Assembly (NCBI GenBank): GCA_023416275.1
Contig: JAEZIB010000182.1
Coordinates: forward strand, 1 to 64,000
From: Bacillota bacterium
GTDB lineage: Bacteria; Bacillota; Clostridia; Acetivibrionales; DSM-1351
Reading direction: 5' to 3'
DNA length: 64,000 nt
This document shows, piece by piece, positions 1 to 9,290 of this stretch. Position numbers and translations under genes: made by a program. Below the pieces are notes generated by a model. That model had not been told where the DNA came from and searched no databases. It was given only the letters and a program-made list of their open reading frames with translations. Every line of letters begins with the position of its first letter. Positions within the stretch are counted from its first letter, which is position 1.

Positions 1-278
1 GAGAAACAGCAGCTGAGATGGCAGAAGGAATTAGGAAAAGGTTAAAAACTAATATAGGTATTTCAATTACAGGAATAGCAGGACCTGATGGAGGCACTGT
101 TGAAAAACCAGTTGGTTTAGTATATATTGGCCTTTCTTCTGAAAAGGGTACACTTACAAAGGAACTGAGACTTTCAGGAAATAGAAAGCGAATACGTACC
201 GTTACAGTTTTACATGCTTTTGACATAATTAGAAGGCATATTATTGGCTTAGAAATTGATATTGGTGGACAAAAATAA
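1..278 (+). CDS. cinA: CinA C-terminal domain, 5'-truncated by window edge
   Basis: The reading frame is open from the first base and gives the last ~92 residues of a CinA-family protein. The nicotinamide-nucleotide amidase (PncC-like) domain is recognisable from ETAAEMAEG, then TGIAGPDGGT and EKPVGLVYI. The domain deamidates NMN to NaMN in pyridine nucleotide recycling. The N-terminal part lies outside the window. Position upstream of recA is common in Firmicutes, although here murJ lies between them. The stop is followed by a perfect 11-bp inverted repeat. The apparent ATG at 18 is internal, not a start. Confidence 0.9.
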   Translation, partial: ETAAEMAEGIRKRLKTNIGISITGIAGPDGGTVEKPVGLVYIGLSSEKGTLTKELRLSGNRKRIRTVTVLHAFDIIRRHIIGLEIDIGGQK

Positions 279-280
279 AT

Positions 281-331
281 CAACTTTCACATAAAGACTC
301 ACACACCTACTATTACCAAATGTGAAAGTTG
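281..331. repeat. Inverted repeat of the CAACTTTC palindromic family
   Basis: Perfect 11-bp arms CAACTTTCACA (281-291) and TGTGAAAGTTG (321-331) enclose CACACCTACTATT-like spacer sequence. The arms and the CACACCTA spacer word recur in other intergenic regions of this window. There is no T-tract, so simple intrinsic termination is not evident. Confidence 0.7.
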
Positions 332-390
332 AATAAATAAAATGAACAAACGAATAAGGACTGCCAAAGTGCAGTCAGGGGGTTAATAAC

Positions 391-1989
391 TTGGATTCAA
401 AAAATAAAAAACTAACAGGTGCCGCCATAATAGTAATGACATCTATTGTTGTCAGTAGAATTACTGGTTACCTGAGAACTATACTAATAAATAATTTACT
501 TACAGCTTCACAATCAGATTCATTAATGGCTGCATTCAAAACTACGGATTTGATGTACAATTTACTTATTGGGGGTGCTATTGCGGCAGCAGTTATACCT
601 GTATTATCGGGATATTTGGCAAAGGACGAAGAAGAGGACGGCTGGAAAGCAGTAGGTACATTTATAAATGTTATATTTATTGCGATGATTGTTCTTTGTA
701 TTTTGGGTGTTATTTTTGCACCAACGGTAGTTTCAATTACTGCCCTAGGATTTTATGGAGAGAAGAGAGAGTTAACAATACAGTTGACCAGAATACTTTT
801 TCCGTCAGTTGCTTTTATGATGCTGGCAGGGCTAACAAATGGTGTGCTAAATTCATACCAGCGCTTTGCAGCAGCAGCTTATGGTCCTTCCATTTACAAT
901 CTTGGAGTAGCACTAAGTATCTTTGTATTGAGTAGATTTGGAGTTAAATATGTTGCTTTTGGAATACTTGCAAGTGCTGTTATATACTTTATAATACAGA
1001 TTTCCTTTGCATTTCCAAATTTTAAATATTATAAACCTAAAATTTTATGGCATCATCAGGGCTTCAGAAGATTATTCAAGCTTGCAATTCCATCTCTATT
1101 GGCGTCTGCAATCATTCAAGTTAACCTTATAATTACCCAACGCTTTATTTCACTATATGATCTAGATGGAGCTGTAACTGCCTACGGAAATGCAAATGAC
1201 TTGTGGCAGCTTCCATATGGTATATTTGCTATGGGTTTAGGAACGGCGTTGCTTCCCACATTATCTGAAAAGCTTGCATTGAAAAAACTAGATGAGTTTA
1301 AAGATATATTGAATAACGCCTTTAAAACAATTCTTTATTTAATAATTCCTTCTGCAGTAGGTTGTATTATACTTGCTGAGCCGTTAATTAGTGTTGTTTA
1401 TAAATGGTCACAAGCAATTGGCGTTGAAAGAATATCTGTTGCAGGAGAAATTCTGATTATGTTTACTGCTGCAATGATAGCACAATCTATGCTTGCAATC
1501 CTTACGAGAGCTTTTTATGCCAATAATGATACTAAAACGCCTCTATATATAGGTGTTTTGTCAATGGTGCTTAATTATGTGTTCTGTACTATATTTTTCA
1601 ATACAACAGATTTAGGCGTTGCAGGTATGGCCTTATCCTACTCAATAATAAGTGTAGTGTATATGATTATTATGATGAGTGTTCTCTCGAAGAAAATGGA
1701 GGGAATGCAATGGAAAAAGCTTATAAAGTACTCTGGAAAGCTTATTGTGGCTGCGGCAATAATGGGATTAGCTATTTTCTTTATGAATAGATTAATTTCT
1801 ATAAATTTTTTACAAAAATTTTCTATTCAAACTAAGCTAATAGAAATTGTTGCATTAGGAATAGAAATAACAGCAGGTGCTCTTGTTTACTTTGTGACGA
1901 CAATGCTCTTGAAAGTAAATGAAGCTGTCGCGTTTAAAAACAAAATATTTAATAGAATGAATAGTATATTTAATAGGCTTAAGGGGTAA
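391..1989 (+). CDS. murJ: Lipid II flippase MurJ (MviN family)
   Basis: 532-residue polytopic membrane protein of the MOP superfamily, at the usual MurJ length with about 14 hydrophobic segments. It is expected to flip lipid-linked peptidoglycan precursor across the membrane. The N-terminus (VVSRITGYLRT, then SQSDSLMAAFK) and the loop GLTNGVLNSYQRF are typical of the family. The start is TTG at 391, placed 8 nt after an AGGGGG ribosome-binding site. It is separated from cinA by a palindrome and from recA by a promoter, so it is probably its own unit. An O-antigen-type MOP flippase is the alternative, but MurJ fits better. Confidence 0.87.
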   Translation: MDSKNKKLTGAAIIVMTSIVVSRITGYLRTILINNLLTASQSDSLMAAFKTTDLMYNLLIGGAIAAAVIPVLSGYLAKDEEEDGWKAVGTFINVIFIAMIVLCILGVIFAPTVVSITALGFYGEKRELTIQLTRILFPSVAFMMLAGLTNGVLNSYQRFAAAAYGPSIYNLGVALSIFVLSRFGVKYVAFGILASAVIYFIIQISFAFPNFKYYKPKILWHHQGFRRLFKLAIPSLLASAIIQVNLIITQRFISLYDLDGAVTAYGNANDLWQLPYGIFAMGLGTALLPTLSEKLALKKLDEFKDILNNAFKTILYLIIPSAVGCIILAEPLISVVYKWSQAIGVERISVAGEILIMFTAAMIAQSMLAILTRAFYANNDTKTPLYIGVLSMVLNYVFCTIFFNTTDLGVAGMALSYSIISVVYMIIMMSVLSKKMEGMQWKKLIKYSGKLIVAAAIMGLAIFFMNRLISINFLQKFSIQTKLIEIVALGIEITAGALVYFVTTMLLKVNEAVAFKNKIFNRMNSIFNRLKG

Positions 1990-2177
1990 CTAGCTCAGCC
2001 GTTTTATTAAGCAGGATAATATATAGTAATGGCTTATAAAAACAATTACTGTCGATATTATGAAAGAACTCATTTCATTGCTACAGTATATGTAATTCTT
2101 TAATCCATATTTTAGAAAGGTATTATTTTGGCTGAACATAACTCTGAAAACTTAATTAAAAATATTTATTTTATTAG

Positions 2178-2226
2178 TTGACTATAAAGATAAAAAGCTA
2201 TATAATTTAAAAAGAACAAATGTTCG
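2178..2226 (+). promoter_or_regulatory. recA promoter with LexA (SOS) box
   Basis: A sigma-A promoter has -35 TTGACT (2178-2183), a 17-nt spacer and -10 TATAAT (2201-2206). Just downstream, AGAACAAATGTTCG (2213-2226) matches the Firmicutes LexA operator core GAAC-N4-GTTC. A repressor bound there would block transcription start, so SOS induction of recA is predicted. Confidence 0.87.
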
Positions 2227-2248
2227 AAAATTGTGAGGAGGAAATCAC

Positions 2249-3298
2249 ATGTTAGAAAAGAAAAAAGCATTAGAAATGGCTCTTGGTCAAATCGAAAAAC
2301 AATTTGGAAAAGGTTCTGTTATGAAATTGGGAGAGAACGCTCATATGAATGTTGAGTTTATCCCAACTGGTTCATTGAGCCTTGATATTGCACTTGGAAT
2401 TGGTGGAGTGCCTAGAGGAAGAATTGTTGAGATTTATGGGCCGGAATCCTCTGGTAAGACCACAGTTGCGCTTCATATGATTGCTGAAGCTCAAAAGATG
2501 GGTGGGGAGGCTGCATTTATAGATGCTGAACATGCTCTTGATCCTAAGTATGCCAAAAATCTTGGAGTTGATATAGAAAATTTGATAGTATCTCAGCCAG
2601 ACACAGGTGAGCAGGCGTTGGAAATTACAGAAGCCCTTGTTAGAAGTGGCGCTATAGACATCATTGTTGTTGACTCAGTTGCAGCCCTTGTTCCCAAAGC
2701 CGAAATAGACGGAGAAATGGGAGATGCTCATGTTGGATTGCAAGCCAGGCTAATGTCTCAGGCACTTCGTAAACTTGCTGGAATAATAAGTAAATCCAGG
2801 ACAACCGCTATATTTATTAACCAGCTACGTGAAAAGGTTGGTATTATGTTTGGAAATCCTGAGGTTACACCGGGAGGTAGGGCACTAAAATTCTATTCAT
2901 CTGTTCGTCTTGATGTAAGAAGAATAGAATCTTTAAAGCAAGGAAACGAAGTAGTAGGTAATAGGACTAGGGTTAAAGTAGTTAAAAACAAGATTGCTCC
3001 ACCATTTAAAGAAGCGGAGTTTGATATTGTTTATGGTGAAGGTATATCAAAAGTGGGCAGCATTCTTGATATTGCTGTAAATATGGAAATTGTAAACAAG
3101 AGCGGTGCTTGGTTTTCATATAACGGACAACGTATAGGTCAAGGAAGGGAAAATTCAAAGCAATATTTAAAAGAGAACCCAGCTATTTGTGCTGAGATTG
3201 AAAAAATGGTAAGAAACAACTTTTCTTCAGTTGAACAGACCGAGAAGGTAGATATTACGGAAGACGAAGAAATTGATGATAATGACGGAATAAAATAA
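2249..3298 (+). CDS. recA: Recombinase RecA
   Basis: 349 residues, full length. It binds single-stranded DNA, promotes strand exchange and triggers LexA self-cleavage. Walker A is GPESSGKT (about residues 65-72). The characteristic blocks FIDAEHALDP, IIVVDSVAAL and INQLREKVG are present, and the C-terminus is acidic (TEDEEIDDNDG), as usual. The start ATG follows a strong GAGGAGG site. It is preceded by its own promoter and LexA box. recX follows after a 349-nt gap rather than in tight overlap. Confidence 0.98.
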   Translation: MLEKKKALEMALGQIEKQFGKGSVMKLGENAHMNVEFIPTGSLSLDIALGIGGVPRGRIVEIYGPESSGKTTVALHMIAEAQKMGGEAAFIDAEHALDPKYAKNLGVDIENLIVSQPDTGEQALEITEALVRSGAIDIIVVDSVAALVPKAEIDGEMGDAHVGLQARLMSQALRKLAGIISKSRTTAIFINQLREKVGIMFGNPEVTPGGRALKFYSSVRLDVRRIESLKQGNEVVGNRTRVKVVKNKIAPPFKEAEFDIVYGEGISKVGSILDIAVNMEIVNKSGAWFSYNGQRIGQGRENSKQYLKENPAICAEIEKMVRNNFSSVEQTEKVDITEDEEIDDNDGIK

Positions 3299-3647
3299 AC
3301 TTGTGATATTTGCTACGGTAGAATGGATATAGTATTTAATTTACACTTGTACAGCATGTAATTTAATACTATGAGTTCAATAACCTGCATTGCACACGTT
3401 TAGAAAAGAAGTATGGTGATTGTGCATATATACTGCGGTTTGCTTTAAGCTATTGGTTTAAATTTTTATGCTTATAACTATTCTCAACGCAGATTTAAAG
3501 TACAAAAAATTCAAATAATCTGTGGAAAACCTCTGCTACGCAGAGGTTTTCCAATATTTATTGTGTGCAGACAAAAAGTATATATTGCTTTTAAGGTTTT
3601 ATTTATACAACAATTGATATATTAAAGTTACTTTTAGGAGGGTTAAT
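3299..3647. other. recA-recX intergenic region with strong hairpin
   Basis: No gene is seen in this 349-nt stretch. It holds an imperfect hairpin at about 3328-3372 and a perfect 13-bp stem with a 3-nt loop (GGAAAACCTCTGC, 3524-3536; GCAGAGGTTTTCC, 3540-3552). The GCAGAGGTT(C/T)TCC word recurs in leaders of fabF, ylxM and khpA, so this may be a relic of that leader family. No clear T-tract follows. Confidence 0.55.
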
Positions 3648-4283
3648 GTGATAATCACATCTATTGAAGTAAATAAGAGCATTGCATCAATGGCAGAAGT
3701 GTTTGTTGATGACACTGTTTCTTTTTGCTTGCCACAAAAACGCATTAGAGCTCTAGACCTATATAAAGGAAAGGATATCACGCCTGAGACTTTAGAATTT
3801 TTATTGAATTATGAGGTGTTAGATGCAGCAAAATCTTGTGCTGTTAAGTATCTTTCTTTTAAACTTAGAACCTCAAGTGAGGTAAATCAAAAGCTTTGTG
3901 AACTTGGATATAAAGAAGAGACAATTCATAAAGTTATAGATTGCTTGCTTCAGATAGATTATATAAATGATTACAAATATGCTATCAAATACATAAGAGA
4001 GAAAACTAAGCTTCAGCCAAAGTCTATAAAAATGTTATCAATGGAATTAAGCTATAAGGGTATTCCTGATGACATTATAAATAGTGCTTTTGAAGAAATT
4101 AAATTAGATGAAGATAGTATAGCTTATAAGCTTATTGAGAAGAAATTTTCAAAAATAAACTCTTATGATGAAAAGACTCTTCAAAAAATGAAGTCTTTTT
4201 TAGCAAATAGAGGATTTAGCTACCCACAAATAGCTAGAGTGGTGAGCAAGTTTGTACCAGATGAGAGCTTTGAAGATTGCTAG
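3648..4283 (+). CDS. recX: Regulatory protein RecX
   Basis: 211 residues. RecX proteins bind RecA filaments and tune recombination. The body consists of three-helix repeats typical of the family (LSFKLRTSSEVNQKL; IREKTKLQPKSIK; FLANRGFSYPQIARV). The N-terminal ~60 residues form the extra beta region common in Firmicutes RecX. The start is GTG at 3648 after TAGGAGGG. It lies immediately downstream of recA on the same strand, which supports the call despite low overall conservation. Confidence 0.88.
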   Translation: MIITSIEVNKSIASMAEVFVDDTVSFCLPQKRIRALDLYKGKDITPETLEFLLNYEVLDAAKSCAVKYLSFKLRTSSEVNQKLCELGYKEETIHKVIDCLLQIDYINDYKYAIKYIREKTKLQPKSIKMLSMELSYKGIPDDIINSAFEEIKLDEDSIAYKLIEKKFSKINSYDEKTLQKMKSFLANRGFSYPQIARVVSKFVPDESFEDC

Positions 4284-4670
4284 ATATAGGAATTTATATA
4301 TTTAGGAGTGTTGCAAAAAGTAATCTTAATTCTGAGCAGTTTCGCAATGTATATTGAATAACTCCCTTGCCAACTGAAAATTGTAAATGTGGGAGACCTT
4401 ATCAAAATAAAAAGTTAAATAAATGCTTAAAATAAGTTAGTTTTCTTGGCAATAACCTATTGATAAACTTAAGCATGTATAGACTTTTCATTAGGGGATT
4501 GGGTTAAGAATTACACTTTAAATGGCAGAATTTTAACCTTAAATATTAAATAATTGAAAATAATTTTCTTAATACATTGACAATTCCTAAATATTAATAA
4601 ATAATTTCTATTAGAGTTTTTAATAAAAAATTCCTATGTAATTATATTATATATATTTGAGGAGAAAATT
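4284..4670. other. recX-rimO intergenic region
   Basis: 387 nt without a supportable gene. A weak promoter candidate is TTGACA (4577-4582) with AATAAT (4599-4604), spacer 16 nt. The text at 4343-4400 (CTCCCTTGCCAACTGAAAATTG and on) resembles the right half of the CAACTTTC palindromic family. Nothing else is evident. Confidence 0.4.
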
Positions 4671-6011
4671 GTGAACAAAAAAATTGGCGTTGTTTCCTTG
4701 GGATGTCCAAAAAATTTAGTAGATAGTGAAATAATGCTTGGATTACTATCAAAATCAGATTATGAAATTGTTAATGATAAAGGACTTGCAAATATTTTGA
4801 TAGTAAACACCTGTGGATTTATAGAATCTGCACAGCAAGAATCAATAAATACTATTTTAGAGATGGCAGAGGAAAAGAAAAAAAATTGTGAGATACTAAT
4901 AGTTACAGGCTGTATGGCGGAAAGATATAAAGAGCTTATACTAGAACAAATACCAGAGGTTGATGCAGTACTAGGTACTGGTAACTATGAAGAGATTGCA
5001 GAAACAATAAATAAAGCATACAATGGTGAGAAAACTGTTTCCTACGGAAAGCTTGAAGATGTAGATTATCTTAATATAGAGCGTATTATTTCCTCTAGCA
5101 AGCAATCGGTTTATCTGAAAATATCTGAAGGCTGCGACAATAAATGCACATATTGTATTATTCCATATTTGAGGGGTAAATACAGAAGCAGAAAAATGGA
5201 TGACTTAATATATGAAGCTGAACTATTAGCTAAAAATGGTGCTAAGGAGCTTATACTAGTAGCGCAAGATACAACTAGATATGGAATAGATATATATGGC
5301 AGAAAAATGCTACCTGAGCTTATACAAAAATTATCAAAAATATCAGGTGTTGAATGGATTCGCTTGTTATATTGCTATCCTGAGGAGATTGATGAACAGC
5401 TAATACAAGAAATTGCATCAAATCCAAAAGTATGTAAGTATATAGATATTCCTATACAGCATGCATCTGACAAGATTTTGAAGCTTATGGGACGTCGTGG
5501 CAATATTTCCGAGATTCGTACAGCTCTATATAAGCTTAGAGAGAATGTTAAGGATATAGTTATTAGAACAACTTTAATAGTAGGATTTCCTGGTGAAACT
5601 GATGAAGATTTTGAGCAATTAATTAACTTTGTTGATGAATTTAAGTTTGACAGGCTGGGTGTTTTTACTTATTCGAAGGAAAAGGGTACACCAGCTGCAA
5701 AAATGAAAAATCAAATAAATCAAAAACTAAAAATAAAACGGCAAAAAGCAGTTATGGACCTTCAAAATTCTATTAGCCAGGATATAAACAGTAATAGAAC
5801 AGGAAAAATATACAAAGCTATTGTTGACGGAATTGCTGATGATGGTATATTCTATTATGGACGTACTTATGCAGAAGCCCCTGAGATTGATGGGTTAATT
5901 TATTTTACTAGCAGTGAACCGCTTACGCTGGGAAACTTTGTTGATGTAAGGATATTAAACGCTGAAGAATATGATTTGATAGGAGAGGTCATAAATGAAT
6001 TTACCAAATAA
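4671..6011 (+). CDS. rimO: Ribosomal protein uS12 methylthiotransferase RimO
   Basis: 446-residue radical SAM methylthiotransferase that adds a methylthio group to the conserved Asp of ribosomal protein S12. Order of domains: N-terminal UPF0004 domain (VSLGCPKNLVDSE, NTCGFI and GCMAERY supply the auxiliary-cluster cysteines), radical SAM core with CDNKCTYC (CxxxCxxC, about residues 150-157), and a C-terminal TRAM domain. SLGCPKNLVDSE separates RimO from MiaB. The start is GTG at 4671 after GAGGAG. The 3' end overlaps pgsA by 17 nt, so the two are translationally coupled. Confidence 0.95.
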   Translation: MNKKIGVVSLGCPKNLVDSEIMLGLLSKSDYEIVNDKGLANILIVNTCGFIESAQQESINTILEMAEEKKKNCEILIVTGCMAERYKELILEQIPEVDAVLGTGNYEEIAETINKAYNGEKTVSYGKLEDVDYLNIERIISSSKQSVYLKISEGCDNKCTYCIIPYLRGKYRSRKMDDLIYEAELLAKNGAKELILVAQDTTRYGIDIYGRKMLPELIQKLSKISGVEWIRLLYCYPEEIDEQLIQEIASNPKVCKYIDIPIQHASDKILKLMGRRGNISEIRTALYKLRENVKDIVIRTTLIVGFPGETDEDFEQLINFVDEFKFDRLGVFTYSKEKGTPAAKMKNQINQKLKIKRQKAVMDLQNSISQDINSNRTGKIYKAIVDGIADDGIFYYGRTYAEAPEIDGLIYFTSSEPLTLGNFVDVRILNAEEYDLIGEVINEFTK

Positions 6012-6615
6012 AATCACAGTATCCAGGATTATATTAGTACCATTATTAATGATTTTTTTAATTCCAATTCCTGATGCTACAGTAAATTTACCTTTGCTAA
6101 AGTTTCTTAAGGATGAAATGCTAGCTATTAATAGATTTATTTCTGGAACAGGAAATTATATAGCTGCGTTTATTTTTATCTTGGCGGCAAGTACCGATGG
6201 TGTAGATGGTTATATAGCACGTAAGCATAAACTTGTGACAGCTCTAGGAAAGTTTCTTGATCCTATTGCAGATAAGCTGTTGATAACAGCAGCTTTAATA
6301 GCTTTGGTTCAAAATGAAATAATAACTGGTTGGGCAGCAATGATAATTATATCAAGAGAATTGCTGGTTACAGGATTTCGTTCCATTGCAGCAGCTGAGG
6401 GACAGGTTATTGCTGCTAATAAGTCTGGTAAAATAAAGATGGTATTGCAAACAGTAGCTGTATCAGTGTGTTTACTGGAAGATTGGCCGTTTTCATTGGT
6501 AACAGATATACCTATTGGCGCTTATTTAATGTTTTTAGCAGTTATAGTAACTATTTATTCAGGTATTGATTTCTTTATACAGAATGGGAAAATATTAAAA
6601 TCAGGCAATAAATAA
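5995..6615 (+). CDS. pgsA: CDP-diacylglycerol--glycerol-3-phosphate 3-phosphatidyltransferase
   Basis: 206-residue integral membrane enzyme catalysing the first committed step to phosphatidylglycerol. The CDP-alcohol phosphotransferase motif D-G-x2-A-R-x8-G-x3-D-x3-D is present as DGVDGYIARKHKLVTALG followed by KFLDPIADK (about residues 69-94). The N-terminus MNLPNKITVSRI is typical of PgsA. There are about five membrane segments. It overlaps rimO by 17 nt. The rimO-pgsA pair followed by a long non-coding region suggests the transcript ends here. Confidence 0.94.
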   Translation: MNLPNKITVSRIILVPLLMIFLIPIPDATVNLPLLKFLKDEMLAINRFISGTGNYIAAFIFILAASTDGVDGYIARKHKLVTALGKFLDPIADKLLITAALIALVQNEIITGWAAMIIISRELLVTGFRSIAAAEGQVIAANKSGKIKMVLQTVAVSVCLLEDWPFSLVTDIPIGAYLMFLAVIVTIYSGIDFFIQNGKILKSGNK

Positions 6616-7534
6616 AAAAGATATTAATTGCTATCGCTGAAAATCTGTTGTTCAAATTCAACTCTTTAAAAACATAAGTTGTTTATGTTGGGTAAATAAA
6701 AGTACTATTTGTTCAAAGCTTGTTTTTAAATAGCAAGTAAAATAATTGCCTAATTGGTATTGTATTACCATTAAATTGCTTTAAGACATTTAACTGTAAT
6801 TGATCTGTTAGTTAATAATTATTTATATATTTTTAGATGGCCGTAATAATGAGTTACGGCTAATTTTATGTGCACATAAGGCGTATAAGCTGACTCTTTA
6901 TATTCATTGAGCAAGCTTTTTTCTCATCTAATTTGTGCTATTATTCTTAACCCGACTTTCTAAGTGAAAGGTCTATCTAGGCTCAAGTTTGTCAATGGTT
7001 TGTTAATCAGTAAAACTAACTTATTTTAAACAGTTATCTAACTTTTCATTTGATAAGAACTCCTACATCTACAATTTTTATCTTCGAAAGTTGAAATTGT
7101 AAATAAAGATCTGAAAATATAATTATTTTGGTGCTTTTAATATAATAAAAATTAGGTAATAATATCATAAATATAGTTTTATTAGATAAAAGCTGATGTA
7201 AACATATTTTTACTAGTTTCAAAAATTAGAATTTCTATATCGGGAGTTTTAAAGCATTTTATTTTTATTTCCTGCACAAAATTGATTTTATTATATTAGA
7301 CTAATTTGTTTTTAAAATGTGGAGTCACAATTTAATTAGCTCTATATGTGTCGTTATGGCAAGGCCCGTAAAAGTATCATAGTTGCATCAGCAGTGTCTT
7401 GCGATTTAGAGCATTTATATACTTTGATTGAGGAAAGGTCTGAATTTAGGTCATCATAATGTATTAGGAGAGCTTTAACCGTCAAATATGCGCTTAATAT
7501 AGTATAAGAATTAGGTAATAATATCATAAAATAG
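6616..7534. other. Long non-coding region before fapR
   Basis: About 920 nt with no supportable ORF on either strand. Contents: a small hairpin near 6838-6863 (GGCCGTAA...TTACGGCT), a full-length degenerate CAACTTTC-family element (6948-7098), and two exact copies of TTAGGTAATAATATCATAAA (7152-7171 and 7511-7530). The text at 7314-7380 (AAAATGTGGAGTCAC...ATATGTGTCGTTA) is closely similar to 31383-31447. It looks like an accumulation zone for dispersed repeats. Confidence 0.6.
6948..7098. repeat. Full-length CAACTTTC-family palindromic element
   Basis: The left end TAACCCGACTTTC (6948-6960) and right end CGAAAGTTGAAATTG (7084-7098) are inverted. The interior TTATCTAACTTTTCATTTGATAAG-like block and the ATGGTTTGTTAATCAGTAAAACT block recur at 16543-16615. 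At about 150 bp this appears to be the long form of an element of which 50-65 bp internally deleted copies exist elsewhere. Confidence 0.55.
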
Positions 7535-7595
7535 TTGCAATAACGTAAAAGTTAATATATAATCTTGTTATCAGCAATTAGTATCAGGTAATAAT
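7535..7595 (+). promoter_or_regulatory. fapR promoter with FapR-like operator
   Basis: -35 TTGCAA (7535-7540), 17-nt spacer, -10 TATAAT (7558-7563). The imperfect palindrome ATTAGTA-TCAGG-TAATAAT (7577-7595) begins about 14 nt past the -10 and resembles the FapR operator (TTAGTAcc...TACTAA) of Firmicutes. The position fits malonyl-CoA-relieved autorepression of the fatty-acid operon. The related words at 7152 and 7511 could be additional weak sites. Confidence 0.7.
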
Positions 7596-7635
7596 TATAT
7601 TAAATTGTTAATAGATATATAAGGAGTGTTTGTTT

Positions 7636-8214
7636 TTGAGTAGATCATCATCACAGAAACAACAGAGGCAGATGACCCTCCTTGAAAAGATCAAATATGA
7701 TCCATTTTTAACAGATGAAGAATTAGCAGATTTTTTTAAGGTTAGCGTACCAACGATAAGACTGGATAGACTTGAGTTGGGAATTCCTGAACTCAGGGAG
7801 AGAATAAAAAATGTTGCAGAAAGTAATCAAGAAAAGCTAAAGTCTATTGAAGGTAAAGAATTAATAGGTGAGTTAATAGATTTGCAACTGGGCTTAAGTG
7901 CAATATCTTTGATGGAAACAAATGATTCCATGGCTTTTGAGAAAACCCGTATTGTAAGAGGTAATTTTATTTATTCATTAGCTGAAACTCTTGCAATAGC
8001 TGTAATAGATGCACAAGTGGCACTTGTGGGTGTTGCTAATATAAAATATAAAATTCCTGTATACTCCGGAGCAAAAATAATTGCAAAAGCAGAGGTAAAG
8101 AAAAATAAAGGAAGTAGATTTATTGTTTGGGTTAAAATATATGAAAAAAATATAGAGGTGTTTAGAGGGAAATTTATCCTAGTTACTATAGATAAGCATA
8201 ATGTTAAGTCATAA
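7636..8214 (+). CDS. fapR: Transcription factor FapR, fatty-acid and phospholipid regulator
   Basis: About 192 residues. FapR represses fatty-acid and phospholipid synthesis genes and releases DNA on binding malonyl-CoA. An N-terminal winged-helix region (TDEELADFFKVSVPTIRLDRLELGI split over about residues 25-50) is followed by a linker helix and a C-terminal hot-dog fold domain (DAQVALVGVANIKY, then FRGKFILV). I prefer TTG at 7636, nine nt after AAGGAG. A second TTG six nt upstream is too close to that site. It is first in a cluster with plsX and the fab genes, the conserved Firmicutes arrangement. Confidence 0.93.
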   Translation: MSRSSSQKQQRQMTLLEKIKYDPFLTDEELADFFKVSVPTIRLDRLELGIPELRERIKNVAESNQEKLKSIEGKELIGELIDLQLGLSAISLMETNDSMAFEKTRIVRGNFIYSLAETLAIAVIDAQVALVGVANIKYKIPVYSGAKIIAKAEVKKNKGSRFIVWVKIYEKNIEVFRGKFILVTIDKHNVKS

Positions 8215-8261
8215 TTAATATTATGCTTAAATAACAGAGAAATAATTGGAGTGTGAATTAC

Positions 8262-9290
8262 GTGATAAATATTATCGTTGATGCTATGGGCGGAGATAAT
8301 GCACCTAAGGCTATTATAGATGGATGTGTAGAAGCTATTAATATGGAGGATGGCTTTAAAATTACTCTTGTTGGAAAAAGTGAAATTATTCAGAAAATTC
8401 TAGATGACAACAGATATGATAGAGATAGAATTGATATTGTAAATGCAACTGAAGTCATTGAAGGTGATGATACTCCTACAAAAGCAATTAAAAGTAAAAA
8501 GGATTCTTCAATGGTTGTTGGTTTTAATCTTATCAAAGAAAACAAAGGAGATGCATTTATTTCAGCAGGTAATACTGGAGCGCTGATGACAGGTGCATTG
8601 CTGTTACTAGGTCGGATAAAAGGGATAGACAGACCATCACTGCCGGCTTTAGTGCCATCAAAGAAGAACATGGTTTTACTTATTGATGCAGGTATGAATA
8701 CTGTTTGTAGACCTATAAATTATTTACAGTTTGCAATTATGGGTTCTATATATATGAAGCTTATTTATAAGATTCAAAAACCTAAAGTAGGTTTATTAAA
8801 TGTTGGGTCTGAGGATGCAAAGGGTAATGATACGTTAAAAAATGCATTCAAAATGCTGTCTAAAGGACCTATCAATTTTATTGGTAACATGGAAGGAAAT
8901 GATATCACGAGTGGTGATATTGACATTGCTGTTTGTGATGGGTATGTTGGTAATGTTTCTCTTAAGCTGTTCGAGGGTGCTGGTTCTTTATTATTAAACG
9001 AAATAAAGGCTATCTTTACAAAGAATATAGTAACAAAACTTTGCTATCTACTTATGAAATCAGCATTTAAAGATTTCAAAAATAAATTTAATGCTGATGA
9101 GCTGGCAGGAGCACCAGTATTAGGAGTAAAGGGACTTGTTATTAAAAGTCATGGCTCTTCTAAAGCAAAAACCATTAGAACAGCAATTTTAAAAAGAGCA
9201 ATCCCATTAGTTAAGTTCGGAGTTGTAAATGAAATTAAAAATCAATTTGAAAATATGGAGGTGAAGCCTTCTGATGATGAAATTAGCTAA
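8262..9290 (+). CDS. plsX: Phosphate acyltransferase PlsX
   Basis: About 342 residues. PlsX converts acyl-ACP to acyl-phosphate, feeding PlsY in phospholipid synthesis. The N-terminus IIVDAMGGDNAPK and the blocks FISAGNTGALM, LLNVGSE and CDGYVGNVSLKLFEG are diagnostic. The start is taken as GTG at 8262, because an earlier in-frame GTG at 8253 is only 1-2 nt from the GGAG site. It overlaps fabH by 17 nt, so coupling is likely. Confidence 0.95.
   Translation: MINIIVDAMGGDNAPKAIIDGCVEAINMEDGFKITLVGKSEIIQKILDDNRYDRDRIDIVNATEVIEGDDTPTKAIKSKKDSSMVVGFNLIKENKGDAFISAGNTGALMTGALLLLGRIKGIDRPSLPALVPSKKNMVLLIDAGMNTVCRPINYLQFAIMGSIYMKLIYKIQKPKVGLLNVGSEDAKGNDTLKNAFKMLSKGPINFIGNMEGNDITSGDIDIAVCDGYVGNVSLKLFEGAGSLLLNEIKAIFTKNIVTKLCYLLMKSAFKDFKNKFNADELAGAPVLGVKGLVIKSHGSSKAKTIRTAILKRAIPLVKFGVVNEIKNQFENMEVKPSDDEIS

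Noticed and set aside
4577..4604. Promoter for rimO
   Set aside because: -35 is good but the -10 is poor, and the region is very A/T-rich; kept only as a remark in the intergenic entry.
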